DNA from: Phycisphaerae bacterium
Lineage (GTDB): Bacteria > Planctomycetota > Phycisphaerae > Phycisphaerales > SM1A02
Direction: 5' to 3'
NCBI GenBank assembly: GCA_002702575.1
Contig: PAAJ01000014.1
Coordinates: 73,667 to 134,840 of the forward strand
DNA: 61,174 nucleotides
A program made the position numbers and the translations under genes. Below, one piece after another: positions 25,256 to 33,888 of the stretch. The notes below the pieces were generated by a model. That model was not told the DNA's origin, made no database searches, and saw only the letters and a list, made by a program, of their open reading frames with translations. Every line of letters starts with the position of its first letter. The first letter of the stretch is position 1.

Positions 25256-25529
25256 GCGGAATTCCTTCTTGCCGGTGTTCTGCTCAGGATGCAAGGATCG
25301 CGTTGACGTCGTGCAGCGTTCGGATGGCATCCGTCATTCAGTTTTTCGGTGGAGGGTGTTCGGAGTCTCTTGCCGAAGATAGTCATGAGACCACCGTTTA
25401 CGCATCATCTATTGGTAGTTTTTGCCATTCTCATGTTCGATCGCGCATACGTTTCTTGAAGCATTGAAGCGTGTTGTTACGATACCGAACCTGTTCATTC
25501 AATCTGCTTCTTCGAAAGAGGTTTTCGGC

Positions 25530-26381
25530 ATGCTGGCATCCCTGTTTGTTTCACTTGCTGTTTTTCAGGTGGCATCGACCTCGACTCAGGAATCGCCGCC
25601 TGCTGAACCGGTTTCTTCCAAAGAGATCGTGGCTGTGGAGTCCGATGAGATCACGGCAGATGCCAGGATGATCGTGGATCGGTATATCAATGCGACCGGG
25701 GGGAGGGCTGGCTGGTCCAGCGTGAAGGCCATTCAGGGCAATGGGACCCTGGACATTCCCCTAGCTGGAATCACTGGAACGGCCGCCTATGTCGTCACTC
25801 CGGATCTGTATCGCAACACCTTCCGAATGACTGGTGGACCCATCCAGGACGCCAGCATCATCACAGGGCGCAACGGCGATGTTGTCTGGCAGCTTTCCGG
25901 CGAGAACGAACAGTACACGGGCAAGCTGATCGAAGGTGCGGAGCGACTTCGGAATCTGAGGCAGTACCAGTTCAATCAGATGCTGGATCTGGAGAAGAAT
26001 TTCCTGAGGGTCGAGCTGGTGGATATCGAGGAGATCGAAGGTTCGCGTGCTTTCAAGATTCTCATGGTTCCAAGGGAGTCGCCCCAATCCAAGGAGTACC
26101 GTTTCTTCGATCAGGAAAGCAATCTGATCGTGAAGACCATGGTCGATGACGGCACTGGAAGGGTTCAGGAAGCGTACTTCGATTCCTACAAGCAGTTCGG
26201 GCCCGTGAAACTGCATACCCGGACCAAGCGGATGACCGGAGGTCAGGTGCTCATGACAATCGCGACACCGGAGATCCTCATCAACAAGCCGGTTCCAGAA
26301 TCGTTCGAGGAAATGCCTCTCGAAATCAAGGTCCTGCTTGGAGAGAAGAAGGTCTCACCTCCTGTGACCAAGCCGGAATGA
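25530..26381 (+). CDS. Exported protein, LolA/outer-membrane-lipoprotein-sorting-like fold
   Basis: A 283-residue exported protein: a short signal (LASLFVSLAVFQVAS), a Ser/Pro/Glu-rich linker, then a beta-rich domain starting DARMIVDRYINATGGRAGW and including KAIQGNGTLDIPLAG. This pattern is seen in LolA/LppX-like lipid-binding proteins and in M16-peptidase-associated periplasmic proteins. ATG 25530 was chosen because AGAGG lies 8 nt upstream; the frame opens at 25422 without a ribosome site. The next gene overlaps its stop by 4 nt, so they form a two-gene operon. Ligand unknown. Confidence 0.72.
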   Translation: MLASLFVSLAVFQVASTSTQESPPAEPVSSKEIVAVESDEITADARMIVDRYINATGGRAGWSSVKAIQGNGTLDIPLAGITGTAAYVVTPDLYRNTFRMTGGPIQDASIITGRNGDVVWQLSGENEQYTGKLIEGAERLRNLRQYQFNQMLDLEKNFLRVELVDIEEIEGSRAFKILMVPRESPQSKEYRFFDQESNLIVKTMVDDGTGRVQEAYFDSYKQFGPVKLHTRTKRMTGGQVLMTIATPEILINKPVPESFEEMPLEIKVLLGEKKVSPPVTKPE

Positions 26382-27097
26382 TCTCGCCGCTCGTTTTTCT
26401 TCATGGATGGTGTTGTGAAGCCGATCATTTCGCTTCGCAGATCTCGTATTTTTCCCCAGGTCGAGATGTCGTATCCGTTCCATGGCAATCCGATCTGATG
26501 GATCATTCCGTTTCCGTGGACCTCTCCGTGGCAGAACATCACATCGAATCGGTCTGTCTCGCGCAGGCTTGGACTGAGCCAGTCGTTCTGATCGGGCACA
26601 GCATGGGTGGCATGCTGGCAGCCATGATTGCCAGATCCAACAGACTCGATGTCAAGGGGATCGTGGTGGTGGATGCCACCTGGCCTCTGGATTCGGCATC
26701 CTCGGACTTCTTCAAGTCCTTCATTCCAGGTCTTGAGGCGGACTTTGCGGGAGCCATTCGCGAGTTCTTCGAGAGTCGACTCACGGCTCCCGGGGATGAT
26801 CGTACGATCAACGATCGCATCATCGAGAAAGTCGTCGAGTCCGATGCGGAGATCGCGTTGGCGTTGTTCCGTGATCTGCAGACGCCCGGAAGACTGCCTC
26901 GAGTCGAGGAGATCTCCGTTCCCATCCTGGGCATCAGTTCTTCGCTGCAGTTTCTTGATCGGGGCAATCTGCTGACTCACTCACCTGATGCCTGGTACGG
27001 TCAGATACCCGGAAGTGGACATTTTCTCATGCAGCAGGCGCCCGATCAGCTCAATGCGATGCTTGAGACGTTCCTCATTCACATCGAGCGTCCATGA
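26378..27097 (+). CDS. Alpha/beta hydrolase
   Basis: A 239-residue cytoplasmic alpha/beta-hydrolase. FLHGWCCEADHF near the N-terminus forms the oxyanion turn, GHSMGG holds the nucleophile serine, and GSGHF near the C-terminus holds the catalytic histidine. It resembles BioH-like carboxylesterases, but substrate cannot be inferred. The ATG overlaps the upstream stop (ATGA), so expression is coupled to the exported LolA-like protein. Confidence 0.85.
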   Translation: MISPLVFLHGWCCEADHFASQISYFSPGRDVVSVPWQSDLMDHSVSVDLSVAEHHIESVCLAQAWTEPVVLIGHSMGGMLAAMIARSNRLDVKGIVVVDATWPLDSASSDFFKSFIPGLEADFAGAIREFFESRLTAPGDDRTINDRIIEKVVESDAEIALALFRDLQTPGRLPRVEEISVPILGISSSLQFLDRGNLLTHSPDAWYGQIPGSGHFLMQQAPDQLNAMLETFLIHIERP

Positions 27098-27124
27098 AAA
27101 AACCCCTCCCCCGAAGGGGAGGGG
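27097..27124 (-). terminator. Intrinsic terminator of the 1354-residue protease gene
   Basis: A perfect 9-bp stem (CCCCTCCCC / GGGGAGGGG) with a TTCG tetraloop on the minus strand, followed by six Ts, about 40 nt past the stop at 27165. It abuts the convergent hydrolase stop and may serve both sides. Confidence 0.9.
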
Positions 27125-27164
27125 TGAATCAAGTCGTCAAATCAGAGCACTGATTGCCGAGGGA

Positions 27165-30100
27165 TCAGCAATCGCCGAAGAAGCTCAGCAGCAGCAGGAT
27201 GTCGTCGACATTGCAGACGCCATCGCCTGTCAAGTCGCCTTCACCGGTGTTGTTGCCGAACAGTCCGAGGATGATCAGGATGTCATCGACATCTGAATCT
27301 CCATCGCCATCAGCATCGCCAGGACAGCTGTCGTCGCACTCGTCCGGGATACCGTTGCCGTTGGCGTCCTCACTGGTGCCATTGGCGATATCACAGGCAT
27401 CGGAAACGAAGTTGCCGTTGCAGTCCTCTGTCTCGGTGTACCCGAAGAAGGTCGAGACGTTTTCGCCGAAGATGTTGCCATCCGCGTCGCGTCCCTGGGC
27501 GAAGCCTTCGAAGCCGACCTCGCCATCACCGATGATGGTCAGGCGACCAAGGTGCACGCCGTACTGAATCGAGCAGTCATCGGCAGTGAACGGCTGGGCC
27601 GTACCGGCAACATCATCAGGCAGGATGAACCAGAGTCCGTTGCCTACCGACAGATCGTTGCCATTCTCGAACTGGACCCAGTCGATGCCGATGTTCTGGA
27701 CATTGTTCTCGGGGAACGGGAATCCAGAGCTGTCGATGCAGCCGATGCTCACACGTGAGTCCCATTCGAGATCAGGATCGAACTCGAAGAAGTTGGGATT
27801 GACATCGACCGAAGTCGGACCGCCATTGGCATTCTGATAGAAGCTCGTCGAACAGGTGAGCATCTTCTGCTGTTCAGGCGTACCCGCCACGGCGTCGAGA
27901 CGCTGATTGGCGGACATGGTGATGAACAGATCGACGGTCCAGTTGGGCTCGTCGGTCGACAGAAGATTCGTTCCGACGATGGAGTGCCTCACGGAGATTT
28001 CTCCGCCAGTACCGCCACATGGATCATCATCACAATTCGAGTCGTCGCCAAGGTAGTCACCGCCGATGGTGAGGCATTCGCCTGCTGAGACGACGACACA
28101 TGATGTGCCTGTGCAGCATGCACCGGTCACGATGCCGCCACCGCAATCGGTATCGGCACAGTTGGTGTTGTCACCCTGATAGTCACCGTTGGCATTGCTG
28201 CAATCATCCGCGGTTGCGGCGAAGCAGCTGTTGCCGACGCAGCACGCACCAGTCACTGGAGGCTCTTCGCAGGTGATGTCGTCACATGATGACCCATCGC
28301 CGTAGAAGTCGCCGCCATTGTCGGCACACTGGTCTGGAGTGACCTCGAGGCATTCAAGACCCAGGCAGCAGGCGCCGAGGCTTGCACATGGGCTGCCGGA
28401 ACAATCTGTTCCATCACCCAGGTAATCACCACCCAATTCGAGGCATCCGAGCTGGGTTTCGATCGCACAGGTGCCCTGAACGCAGCATGCGCCACTTGGC
28501 TCGCCGCCGAAATCACCACTGATGGTGAGGGTTCCGGAGCCAGTAGCACCCTGCCATCCACCGATTCGGATGAAGTAGGTCTGTCCGCTGACCACCTCGA
28601 AACTCATTTCGGAGTAATACTGCTGACAGCCTGGATCGGCAGCGGCAGAGTCACCATTGCAGGCGACCTGAATCAGATCGTTGCAACTCGAACCCTGATA
28701 GAGAACGAGTGAGGTGTCATAGGAGTTGGCATCGCACGTCGTGAAGTTTGCCGTGCCGGTACCAGGGGCATTCCATCGCATCCAGTAATCAGCACTGCCC
28801 TGCCAGTCAAGGTAGGTGCCTGCACACTGGCTGTCATCCGGATCGCCATAACCACTGTCGGTTGCATTCGAGGTGTCGAATGGATTGGTTCCCACAGAAG
28901 CATTGACAGCTGTGCCGCAGGTGTCGCCATCGCCACCGCCGCCACCACCGCATGGGTCACCATTGCAGTTGGTGCCATCACCGAGGTAGTCGCCGCCGAA
29001 TGCGATGCAACCATCATTGGTGAGTACCGAACAGTCGTTGCCGATGCAGCAGGCGCCTTCTGGATCATTGCCACCACCGCATGGATCATCATTGCAGTTG
29101 GTGCCATCACCGAGGTAGTCGCCACCGGCAGCAGCACAGTCGACTGCGGTTCGCACTGAACACTTGTTGGCAACGCAGCAGGCGCCAGATGGATCACCAC
29201 CGCCGCCACCGTTGTAGGCGACATAGATGCTGCCACCTGTCCAGATGGAATCGACCACGCCAGCGGCGTCGTCATAGGTCTCGAAGAACTCGATCTGGAT
29301 CTGACCATCCGCGTCCGTGAAGTTGTAGTCGGCCGAGAGATCTGTGAACCCGGTTGCCGGGCCATACTCACCAGGTGCATCCTCGCCGTCGAAGATGGCG
29401 GTGTAGCCGGCAAATGGCTCACCGTTATTCTCCCAGTTGAACATGATGCCTGCTTCTGATCCCCATGAAGGATCAATGGCGGAGAGTGTCACATCGTTCC
29501 AGCCAATGCCGGTGATTTCAGCGCCGGCCGGAACGGTGACGGTTGCAATCACATTCACGCCGGACTGATAGCCATCAAAGCTCTCGATGCCGGTGATGTC
29601 GAGATAGGCCTCGCCACCGTCACCACCGCCGCCGCCACATGGGCTGCCGGCGCAGTTGGTGTTGTTGCCGACATACTTGCCGCCCAGGTTGGCACATTCG
29701 TCGGAAGTCAATCCTTCGAAGCACTTGGAGGTACCGATGCAGCAGGCGCCTGTCGGATCACCGCCACCACCACAGGGCTGGTTGTTGCAGTTGGTGCCAT
29801 CACCGAGATAGTCGCCACCTGCATCACTGCAGACAGCAGCCGTCACGACGGAGCACTTGTTGCCGATGCAGCACGCGCCGGTTGGATCACCGCCGCCGCC
29901 ACAGCTCTCGGGTGGGCAGTCGCCACCATCGCAGTTGAACTCATCACAGTTCAGGAAGATGGCGTTTCCGTTGTAGTCATAGCTGCCATCGTCGCAATAG
30001 TTGTCGCCAACCCAATCGGCTGGACAGCAGTTGCCTTCACAATCTTCGATTTCACCGGGAGCACATCCACCTGGAGGTGGTTCTTCGCCATTGCAGATGA

Positions 30101-31229
30101 TGTCACGGATCTGAACGAAACCGGCGTCATCAATGCGTGTGCCGTAGTTCTCGCAGCCGCCACTGCAGTGAGTGACGACACCGATGATTTCTCCGTTGTA
30201 CACAAGCGAAGATCCCGAGTTGCCGAAGGTCACGTCGATGTCGTAGCTGATCGCGGATCCGCTGACCGACATGACGGGGCCATCGTGAAACTGCTGGGTC
30301 TGAGACCGGCTGGGTTGACCACTGTCAACGCCGTATCCATTGACGCTGATCGTTCCGGAGTTTGGAATGGAACTCGCCAGCGGGATGAAGGTGTTGTACT
30401 TCTCGTAGGGGGTCAGTCCCTCGTTGTTGGTACCGATGGACAGCGCGCCGTAGTCGGCGCCCACGCCAGCATCAACGCCCTGTTCTGCAAGAACCGGGAA
30501 CTGTTCACTGACAGGTGGGTTGTTGGTTGATCCATCATTGTTGGATGCGGGGACGTTGAACTGGACGACACCACCCTGACCGAGACAGTGTCCGGCGGTG
30601 ACCATGCAGCTGTCTTCGTTGTGAAGAGTCGCACTGCAGCCGACCGGCATCAGACGTGCCATGTTCGGGTTGGATGAAGGTGCCCGGTCATCGGCGCCAC
30701 AGATGCCGCAGTTGCCCTCGCCGCGGTCAGCCGTGCCGACCTCAAAGGCATACCTGTTGATACGGATCTCGTTGTCGATGGAGAACGGCGCTGCAACAAG
30801 CTCGATCTTCACGGCATTGCCGTTGAAGTAGGCGGTGCTGTTCTTCCACATCGAAAGCGCATTGGAATCGAGTTCCTGAACTTCGCCGTCCAGGAGCGAC
30901 GTCACGCGGATGAAGCTGTTTCCTTCGAGGCGAACCTCCGAGAAATACAGTCGAAGCCAAGCGACATCATTGACTCGAAGAATGTCATCCCAGACAACCT
31001 TCGGCTTGGCAGTCAGGTTCAAGCCGCGACGACTCAGAATGTCGACATCCTGAAAATCACCAGTTGGAAAATCCAGAGTGGATCCCACGGCATCGGGGTT
31101 CTTCAATGGAGCCTTCGGAGGTGGCCCTTCAATCAGATTCTGTGCCATGGCCGATGAGCCCAGCAGGGCTGACGCCAAGGCCACCATGCCCATGATGGAC
31201 CTGGACCGTTTGCGGCTTCGCAAGTGCAT
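27165..31229 (-). CDS. Large secreted trypsin-like protease with LNR motif, eight GACC repeats and dockerin
   Basis: A 1354-residue exported protein. After a signal peptide (about 1-26) and an N-terminal beta domain comes a trypsin-fold domain with H in VTAGHC, D in GADYGAL and S in FGNSGSS. Then: a Lin-12/Notch-like segment (GDNYCDDG ... CDEFNCDGGDC); GACC repeats 1-2; a beta-sandwich; GACC 3-4; a PPC-like domain (YFIRIGGW); GACC 5-8; a second beta domain; NGNGIPDEC-type calcium repeats; and a dockerin end (GDADGDGDSDVDDILIILGL, DLTGDGVCNVDDILLLLSFF). The ATG at 31229 has AGGAG upstream; the frame extends to 31517 but would overlap the next gene. Likely an anchored extracellular protease. 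Confidence 0.9.
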   Translation of the reverse strand: MHLRSRKRSRSIMGMVALASALLGSSAMAQNLIEGPPPKAPLKNPDAVGSTLDFPTGDFQDVDILSRRGLNLTAKPKVVWDDILRVNDVAWLRLYFSEVRLEGNSFIRVTSLLDGEVQELDSNALSMWKNSTAYFNGNAVKIELVAAPFSIDNEIRINRYAFEVGTADRGEGNCGICGADDRAPSSNPNMARLMPVGCSATLHNEDSCMVTAGHCLGQGGVVQFNVPASNNDGSTNNPPVSEQFPVLAEQGVDAGVGADYGALSIGTNNEGLTPYEKYNTFIPLASSIPNSGTISVNGYGVDSGQPSRSQTQQFHDGPVMSVSGSAISYDIDVTFGNSGSSLVYNGEIIGVVTHCSGGCENYGTRIDDAGFVQIRDIICNGEEPPPGGCAPGEIEDCEGNCCPADWVGDNYCDDGSYDYNGNAIFLNCDEFNCDGGDCPPESCGGGGDPTGACCIGNKCSVVTAAVCSDAGGDYLGDGTNCNNQPCGGGGDPTGACCIGTSKCFEGLTSDECANLGGKYVGNNTNCAGSPCGGGGGDGGEAYLDITGIESFDGYQSGVNVIATVTVPAGAEITGIGWNDVTLSAIDPSWGSEAGIMFNWENNGEPFAGYTAIFDGEDAPGEYGPATGFTDLSADYNFTDADGQIQIEFFETYDDAAGVVDSIWTGGSIYVAYNGGGGGDPSGACCVANKCSVRTAVDCAAAGGDYLGDGTNCNDDPCGGGNDPEGACCIGNDCSVLTNDGCIAFGGDYLGDGTNCNGDPCGGGGGGDGDTCGTAVNASVGTNPFDTSNATDSGYGDPDDSQCAGTYLDWQGSADYWMRWNAPGTGTANFTTCDANSYDTSLVLYQGSSCNDLIQVACNGDSAAADPGCQQYYSEMSFEVVSGQTYFIRIGGWQGATGSGTLTISGDFGGEPSGACCVQGTCAIETQLGCLELGGDYLGDGTDCSGSPCASLGACCLGLECLEVTPDQCADNGGDFYGDGSSCDDITCEEPPVTGACCVGNSCFAATADDCSNANGDYQGDNTNCADTDCGGGIVTGACCTGTSCVVVSAGECLTIGGDYLGDDSNCDDDPCGGTGGEISVRHSIVGTNLLSTDEPNWTVDLFITMSANQRLDAVAGTPEQQKMLTCSTSFYQNANGGPTSVDVNPNFFEFDPDLEWDSRVSIGCIDSSGFPFPENNVQNIGIDWVQFENGNDLSVGNGLWFILPDDVAGTAQPFTADDCSIQYGVHLGRLTIIGDGEVGFEGFAQGRDADGNIFGENVSTFFGYTETEDCNGNFVSDACDIANGTSEDANGNGIPDECDDSCPGDADGDGDSDVDDILIILGLFGNNTGEGDLTGDGVCNVDDILLLLSFFGDC

Positions 31230-31327
31230 GCTCTCTCTCCTGTTGCAGCGGGAAGGCTGCTTTGGTTGATGACCGGAGGGGCCTCTCACGTTCCAACAGA
31301 TGGGAATTCCCCTCCTCCAATCATTTG

Positions 31328-31356
31328 AATGTAACAGCCTTGTCCGTCCGGACAAG
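31328..31356 (-). promoter_or_regulatory. Candidate promoter and operator of the large protease gene
   Basis: Minus strand TTGTCC (31355-31350), a 16-nt spacer and TACATT (31333-31328). A perfect 7-bp inverted repeat, CTTGTCC/GGACAAG (31339-31345/31350-31356), covers the -35 and spacer, the position expected for a repressor site. A second inverted repeat, CTTCAAT/ATTGAAG, lies about 30 nt further upstream. Confidence 0.45.
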
Positions 31357-31452
31357 CCTCTTGGTTGCTTCAATTGCCATTGAAGTGGGGGTATGAGCTG
31401 ATTTGACTCATTGGAGGGGGGGTGATCGCCCCTCAGGGGGTCTTCAGACGGG

Positions 31453-33522
31453 TCAGCAGGGGCCGAAGGCCGAAATGATCTGCAGGAGATCATCGACATC
31501 GACGGTGCCATTGCCATCGAGGTCGTAGAGCGGGTTGCTGGATCCGAAATGGCCGATTACGGCGAGGAGGTCATCGACGTCAATGCTGCCGTTCTCATCG
31601 AAGTCACCCGGGCAGGGTGGCTGGCAGGAGTCGTCCCCACAGCTGACGCCATCACCCAGATAGTCGCCAGCCAGGATCAGGCACTGGCCTTGGGTGACCT
31701 CCTGGCAGCTGTCGCCGACGCAACATCCACCAAGCGGTTCGGAGATCGGGCAGGGGTTCGGGAAGCAGGCTGTTCCCGCACCGACGAAGTCACCGGAGGC
31801 CTCCTGGCATTCGGCTTCCGTCAGCTGGATGCAGGTGAGCCCGAGGCCGGTGCAGCACGCACCAGTGAGCGGGATGTTGCATGGATTGATTTCGCAATCC
31901 GTGCCCGCACCCTGGTACGTGCCGCCGGCTTCGAAACAATCCGACTCGGAGGCATCAAGGCAGGTCGTACCGAGACAGCACGCGCCCGTCGCGGGGGCAG
32001 GGACGTGGTCGATCCACAGCGTGCCGGTCCCGGTGCTGGCCTGCCAGCCACCCAGACGGATGTAATAGGTCGTGAAGGGTGTGACTTCAAATTCGTAGAT
32101 GGCTGAATAGTAGGACTGGCAATCGTCCTCTCCAGTGGCATCTCCATTACATGCGACCTGCTCGAGGTCATTGCAATCGGTGCCACGATAGAGCACCAGT
32201 GAAGTGTCATAGGAGTCTTCATCGCAGGTGCTGAACTTGACGGATCCACTCGAGGGTGGTTGCCAGACCATCCAGACATCGGGGCTGTTTTGCCAATCCA
32301 GATAGGTGTCTGGGCATTGGGTGTCATCCGGGGCCCCGAAACCGGAGTCGATGGCGCCTTCAGTAGAGAAGTCGTTGCCTCCGATGCTGGCCGGAATCGC
32401 TACTTCGCACGTGTTGCCCAACGTTCCAAAAAGCATCTCACGTGCTGCAACGAAGTCCGGGTGATCGATACGGGTCGCGGTGTTCGGGCAGGGGCAGTGT
32501 GTCGCGAGTCCCACGATCCTGTTGGTCCCCGTCTTCATGACGGGCGAACCGGAGCTGCCGTAGGTCACATCCGCCTCGAATTTCAGAGAAGTGTCTTCGA
32601 CGAAGACGATTGGCCCCTGGCTCTCCTGCAAGGTATCGGCTCGGGTGCATTGCTCCAGGTCGTCGCCGTATCCGGCCACATTCACGGTGGTATTCGCAGG
32701 TGGAATGCTCGTTGCCAGCGGATGGAACTCGCCGTACCGCTCATAGGGCATCTCGCCATTGCCATTGGGCCCGATGATGACTGCTGCCCAGTCATTTCCA
32801 ACCCCGGCGATCGAGCAGTACCAGGTCACTACAGGGAACTGGTCTTCGACCGGTGGGTGGTTCATGGAGCAGTCGATGTTCGAATTGGGGACACCGAACT
32901 GGCAGACGAGATTGCTGCCGTCTTCCATGCAGTGACCAGCCGTGATCAGATGGCTGTCCTCATCCATGATGACGCCGGTACAGGTGTAGCTGTCGCTGAC
33001 CATTCTGCAGATGGCATAGTCGACCGTCTGTTCCCGGTCATCTTCTTCGCAGTAGCCGCAGAAATTGCCACCACCACGAGTGCTCGTGGCCTCTTCCCAG
33101 GAGATCTCATCCACGAGAAGGCGGTTTGTGGTCTGCGGGTCCGCGGTCATTTCCACAATGAGGCTGTCCCCATTGAAGAAGGCCGATTGCCAGCCCCATT
33201 GCTGGATGCTGGTCTTGTCGAGCAATTGCGTTTCGCCATCTCTGAGAGATCGAATTCTGATGGTTGTCGAGTCACTCAGAATCGATCCAGCGAGGGAGAG
33301 ACGGATCCAGGCAGCACCAGGCTGATGAATGACATCCGTATAAATCACGTCGCGTTCAGGACCTTCGTTCTGAATCAGGCCTGAATCGGAATACACCTGC
33401 GCACTGATGCCAGAGGCGCCTCGCATCGGTTCATCACCGGATGAGGCGGCACTGACAATGAAGAACAGCATGGCCATCACATGGACAGCGTTGCTGCTCC
33501 AGCGAGTACGTTCCGTACGCAT
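31453..33522 (-). CDS. Secreted trypsin-like protease with PPC-like domain, three GACC repeats and dockerin
   Basis: A 689-residue exported protease, a shorter relative of the downstream 1354-residue protein. It has a signal peptide (about 12-28), an N-terminal beta domain with matching motifs (AWIRL, SIRSLRDGE, then GNFCGYCEEDDRE), and a trypsin domain with H in LITAGHC, D in GNDWAAV and S in YGSSGSPV. Then a PPC-like domain (YYIRLGGWQ), three six-cysteine GACC repeats, and a dockerin pair (GDFDENGSIDVDDLLAVIGH, DLDGNGTVDVDDLLQIISAF). The ATG at 33522 has AGGGA about 11 nt upstream. It lies in line with the larger protease, but the 223-nt gap suggests separate promoters. Confidence 0.9.
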   Translation of the reverse strand: MRTERTRWSSNAVHVMAMLFFIVSAASSGDEPMRGASGISAQVYSDSGLIQNEGPERDVIYTDVIHQPGAAWIRLSLAGSILSDSTTIRIRSLRDGETQLLDKTSIQQWGWQSAFFNGDSLIVEMTADPQTTNRLLVDEISWEEATSTRGGGNFCGYCEEDDREQTVDYAICRMVSDSYTCTGVIMDEDSHLITAGHCMEDGSNLVCQFGVPNSNIDCSMNHPPVEDQFPVVTWYCSIAGVGNDWAAVIIGPNGNGEMPYERYGEFHPLATSIPPANTTVNVAGYGDDLEQCTRADTLQESQGPIVFVEDTSLKFEADVTYGSSGSPVMKTGTNRIVGLATHCPCPNTATRIDHPDFVAAREMLFGTLGNTCEVAIPASIGGNDFSTEGAIDSGFGAPDDTQCPDTYLDWQNSPDVWMVWQPPSSGSVKFSTCDEDSYDTSLVLYRGTDCNDLEQVACNGDATGEDDCQSYYSAIYEFEVTPFTTYYIRLGGWQASTGTGTLWIDHVPAPATGACCLGTTCLDASESDCFEAGGTYQGAGTDCEINPCNIPLTGACCTGLGLTCIQLTEAECQEASGDFVGAGTACFPNPCPISEPLGGCCVGDSCQEVTQGQCLILAGDYLGDGVSCGDDSCQPPCPGDFDENGSIDVDDLLAVIGHFGSSNPLYDLDGNGTVDVDDLLQIISAFGPC

Positions 33523-33888
33523 CGGATCAAATGTCCCTGCCTAGGGCTAGAGCCTCCCTGGTCTTCTCTTCAACGAACTCCCGCGACGGAGTGCCGGGAA
33601 CAAACCGGCACTTTGAGACTACCACCCCCAGGCGATGCGGCAAGCGATACCTGCCCAATGGCAGAATACGCCTATTGCACCATCAAAATGGGGTATTTGC
33701 GGTATGAAATTCGTTCATTTCGATGAATCAAGCAGAGTCCACCCGGGGTTTGGTCTGGTCGGAGGTGGCTGCTCGGCAACACCTCCTTGCCGAACTGCTT
33801 GGAGGCCATCGCCTTAGACGCTCCATATCGCCCGGGCGGTGGCATGCATGCAGCCGTGAGCGTGTCTCAAAGCAGGACTTGAACTCGT
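33523..33888 (+). other. Divergent intergenic region with several hairpins
   Basis: No gene is visible in these 366 bases between two divergent genes. They hold a perfect 7-bp hairpin, GTGCCGG/CCGGCAC (33591-33597/33605-33611). On the right side are two mutually exclusive 7-bp stems, GGAGGTG/CACCTCC (33761-33767/33780-33786) and TCGGCAA/TTGCCGA (33773-33779/33787-33793), with a further GGAGG at 33801. The right half would be the leader of the cytochrome-LRR gene. Confidence 0.5.

Noticed and set aside
31230-31517. N-terminal extension of the large protease
   Set aside because: It would overlap the upstream protease gene and place about 96 non-signal residues before a clear signal peptide with a good ribosome site.
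27165-33522. The two proteases as a fused or frameshifted single gene
   Set aside because: Each has its own signal peptide, catalytic domain and terminal dockerin, with a 223-nt gap holding promoter-like elements.
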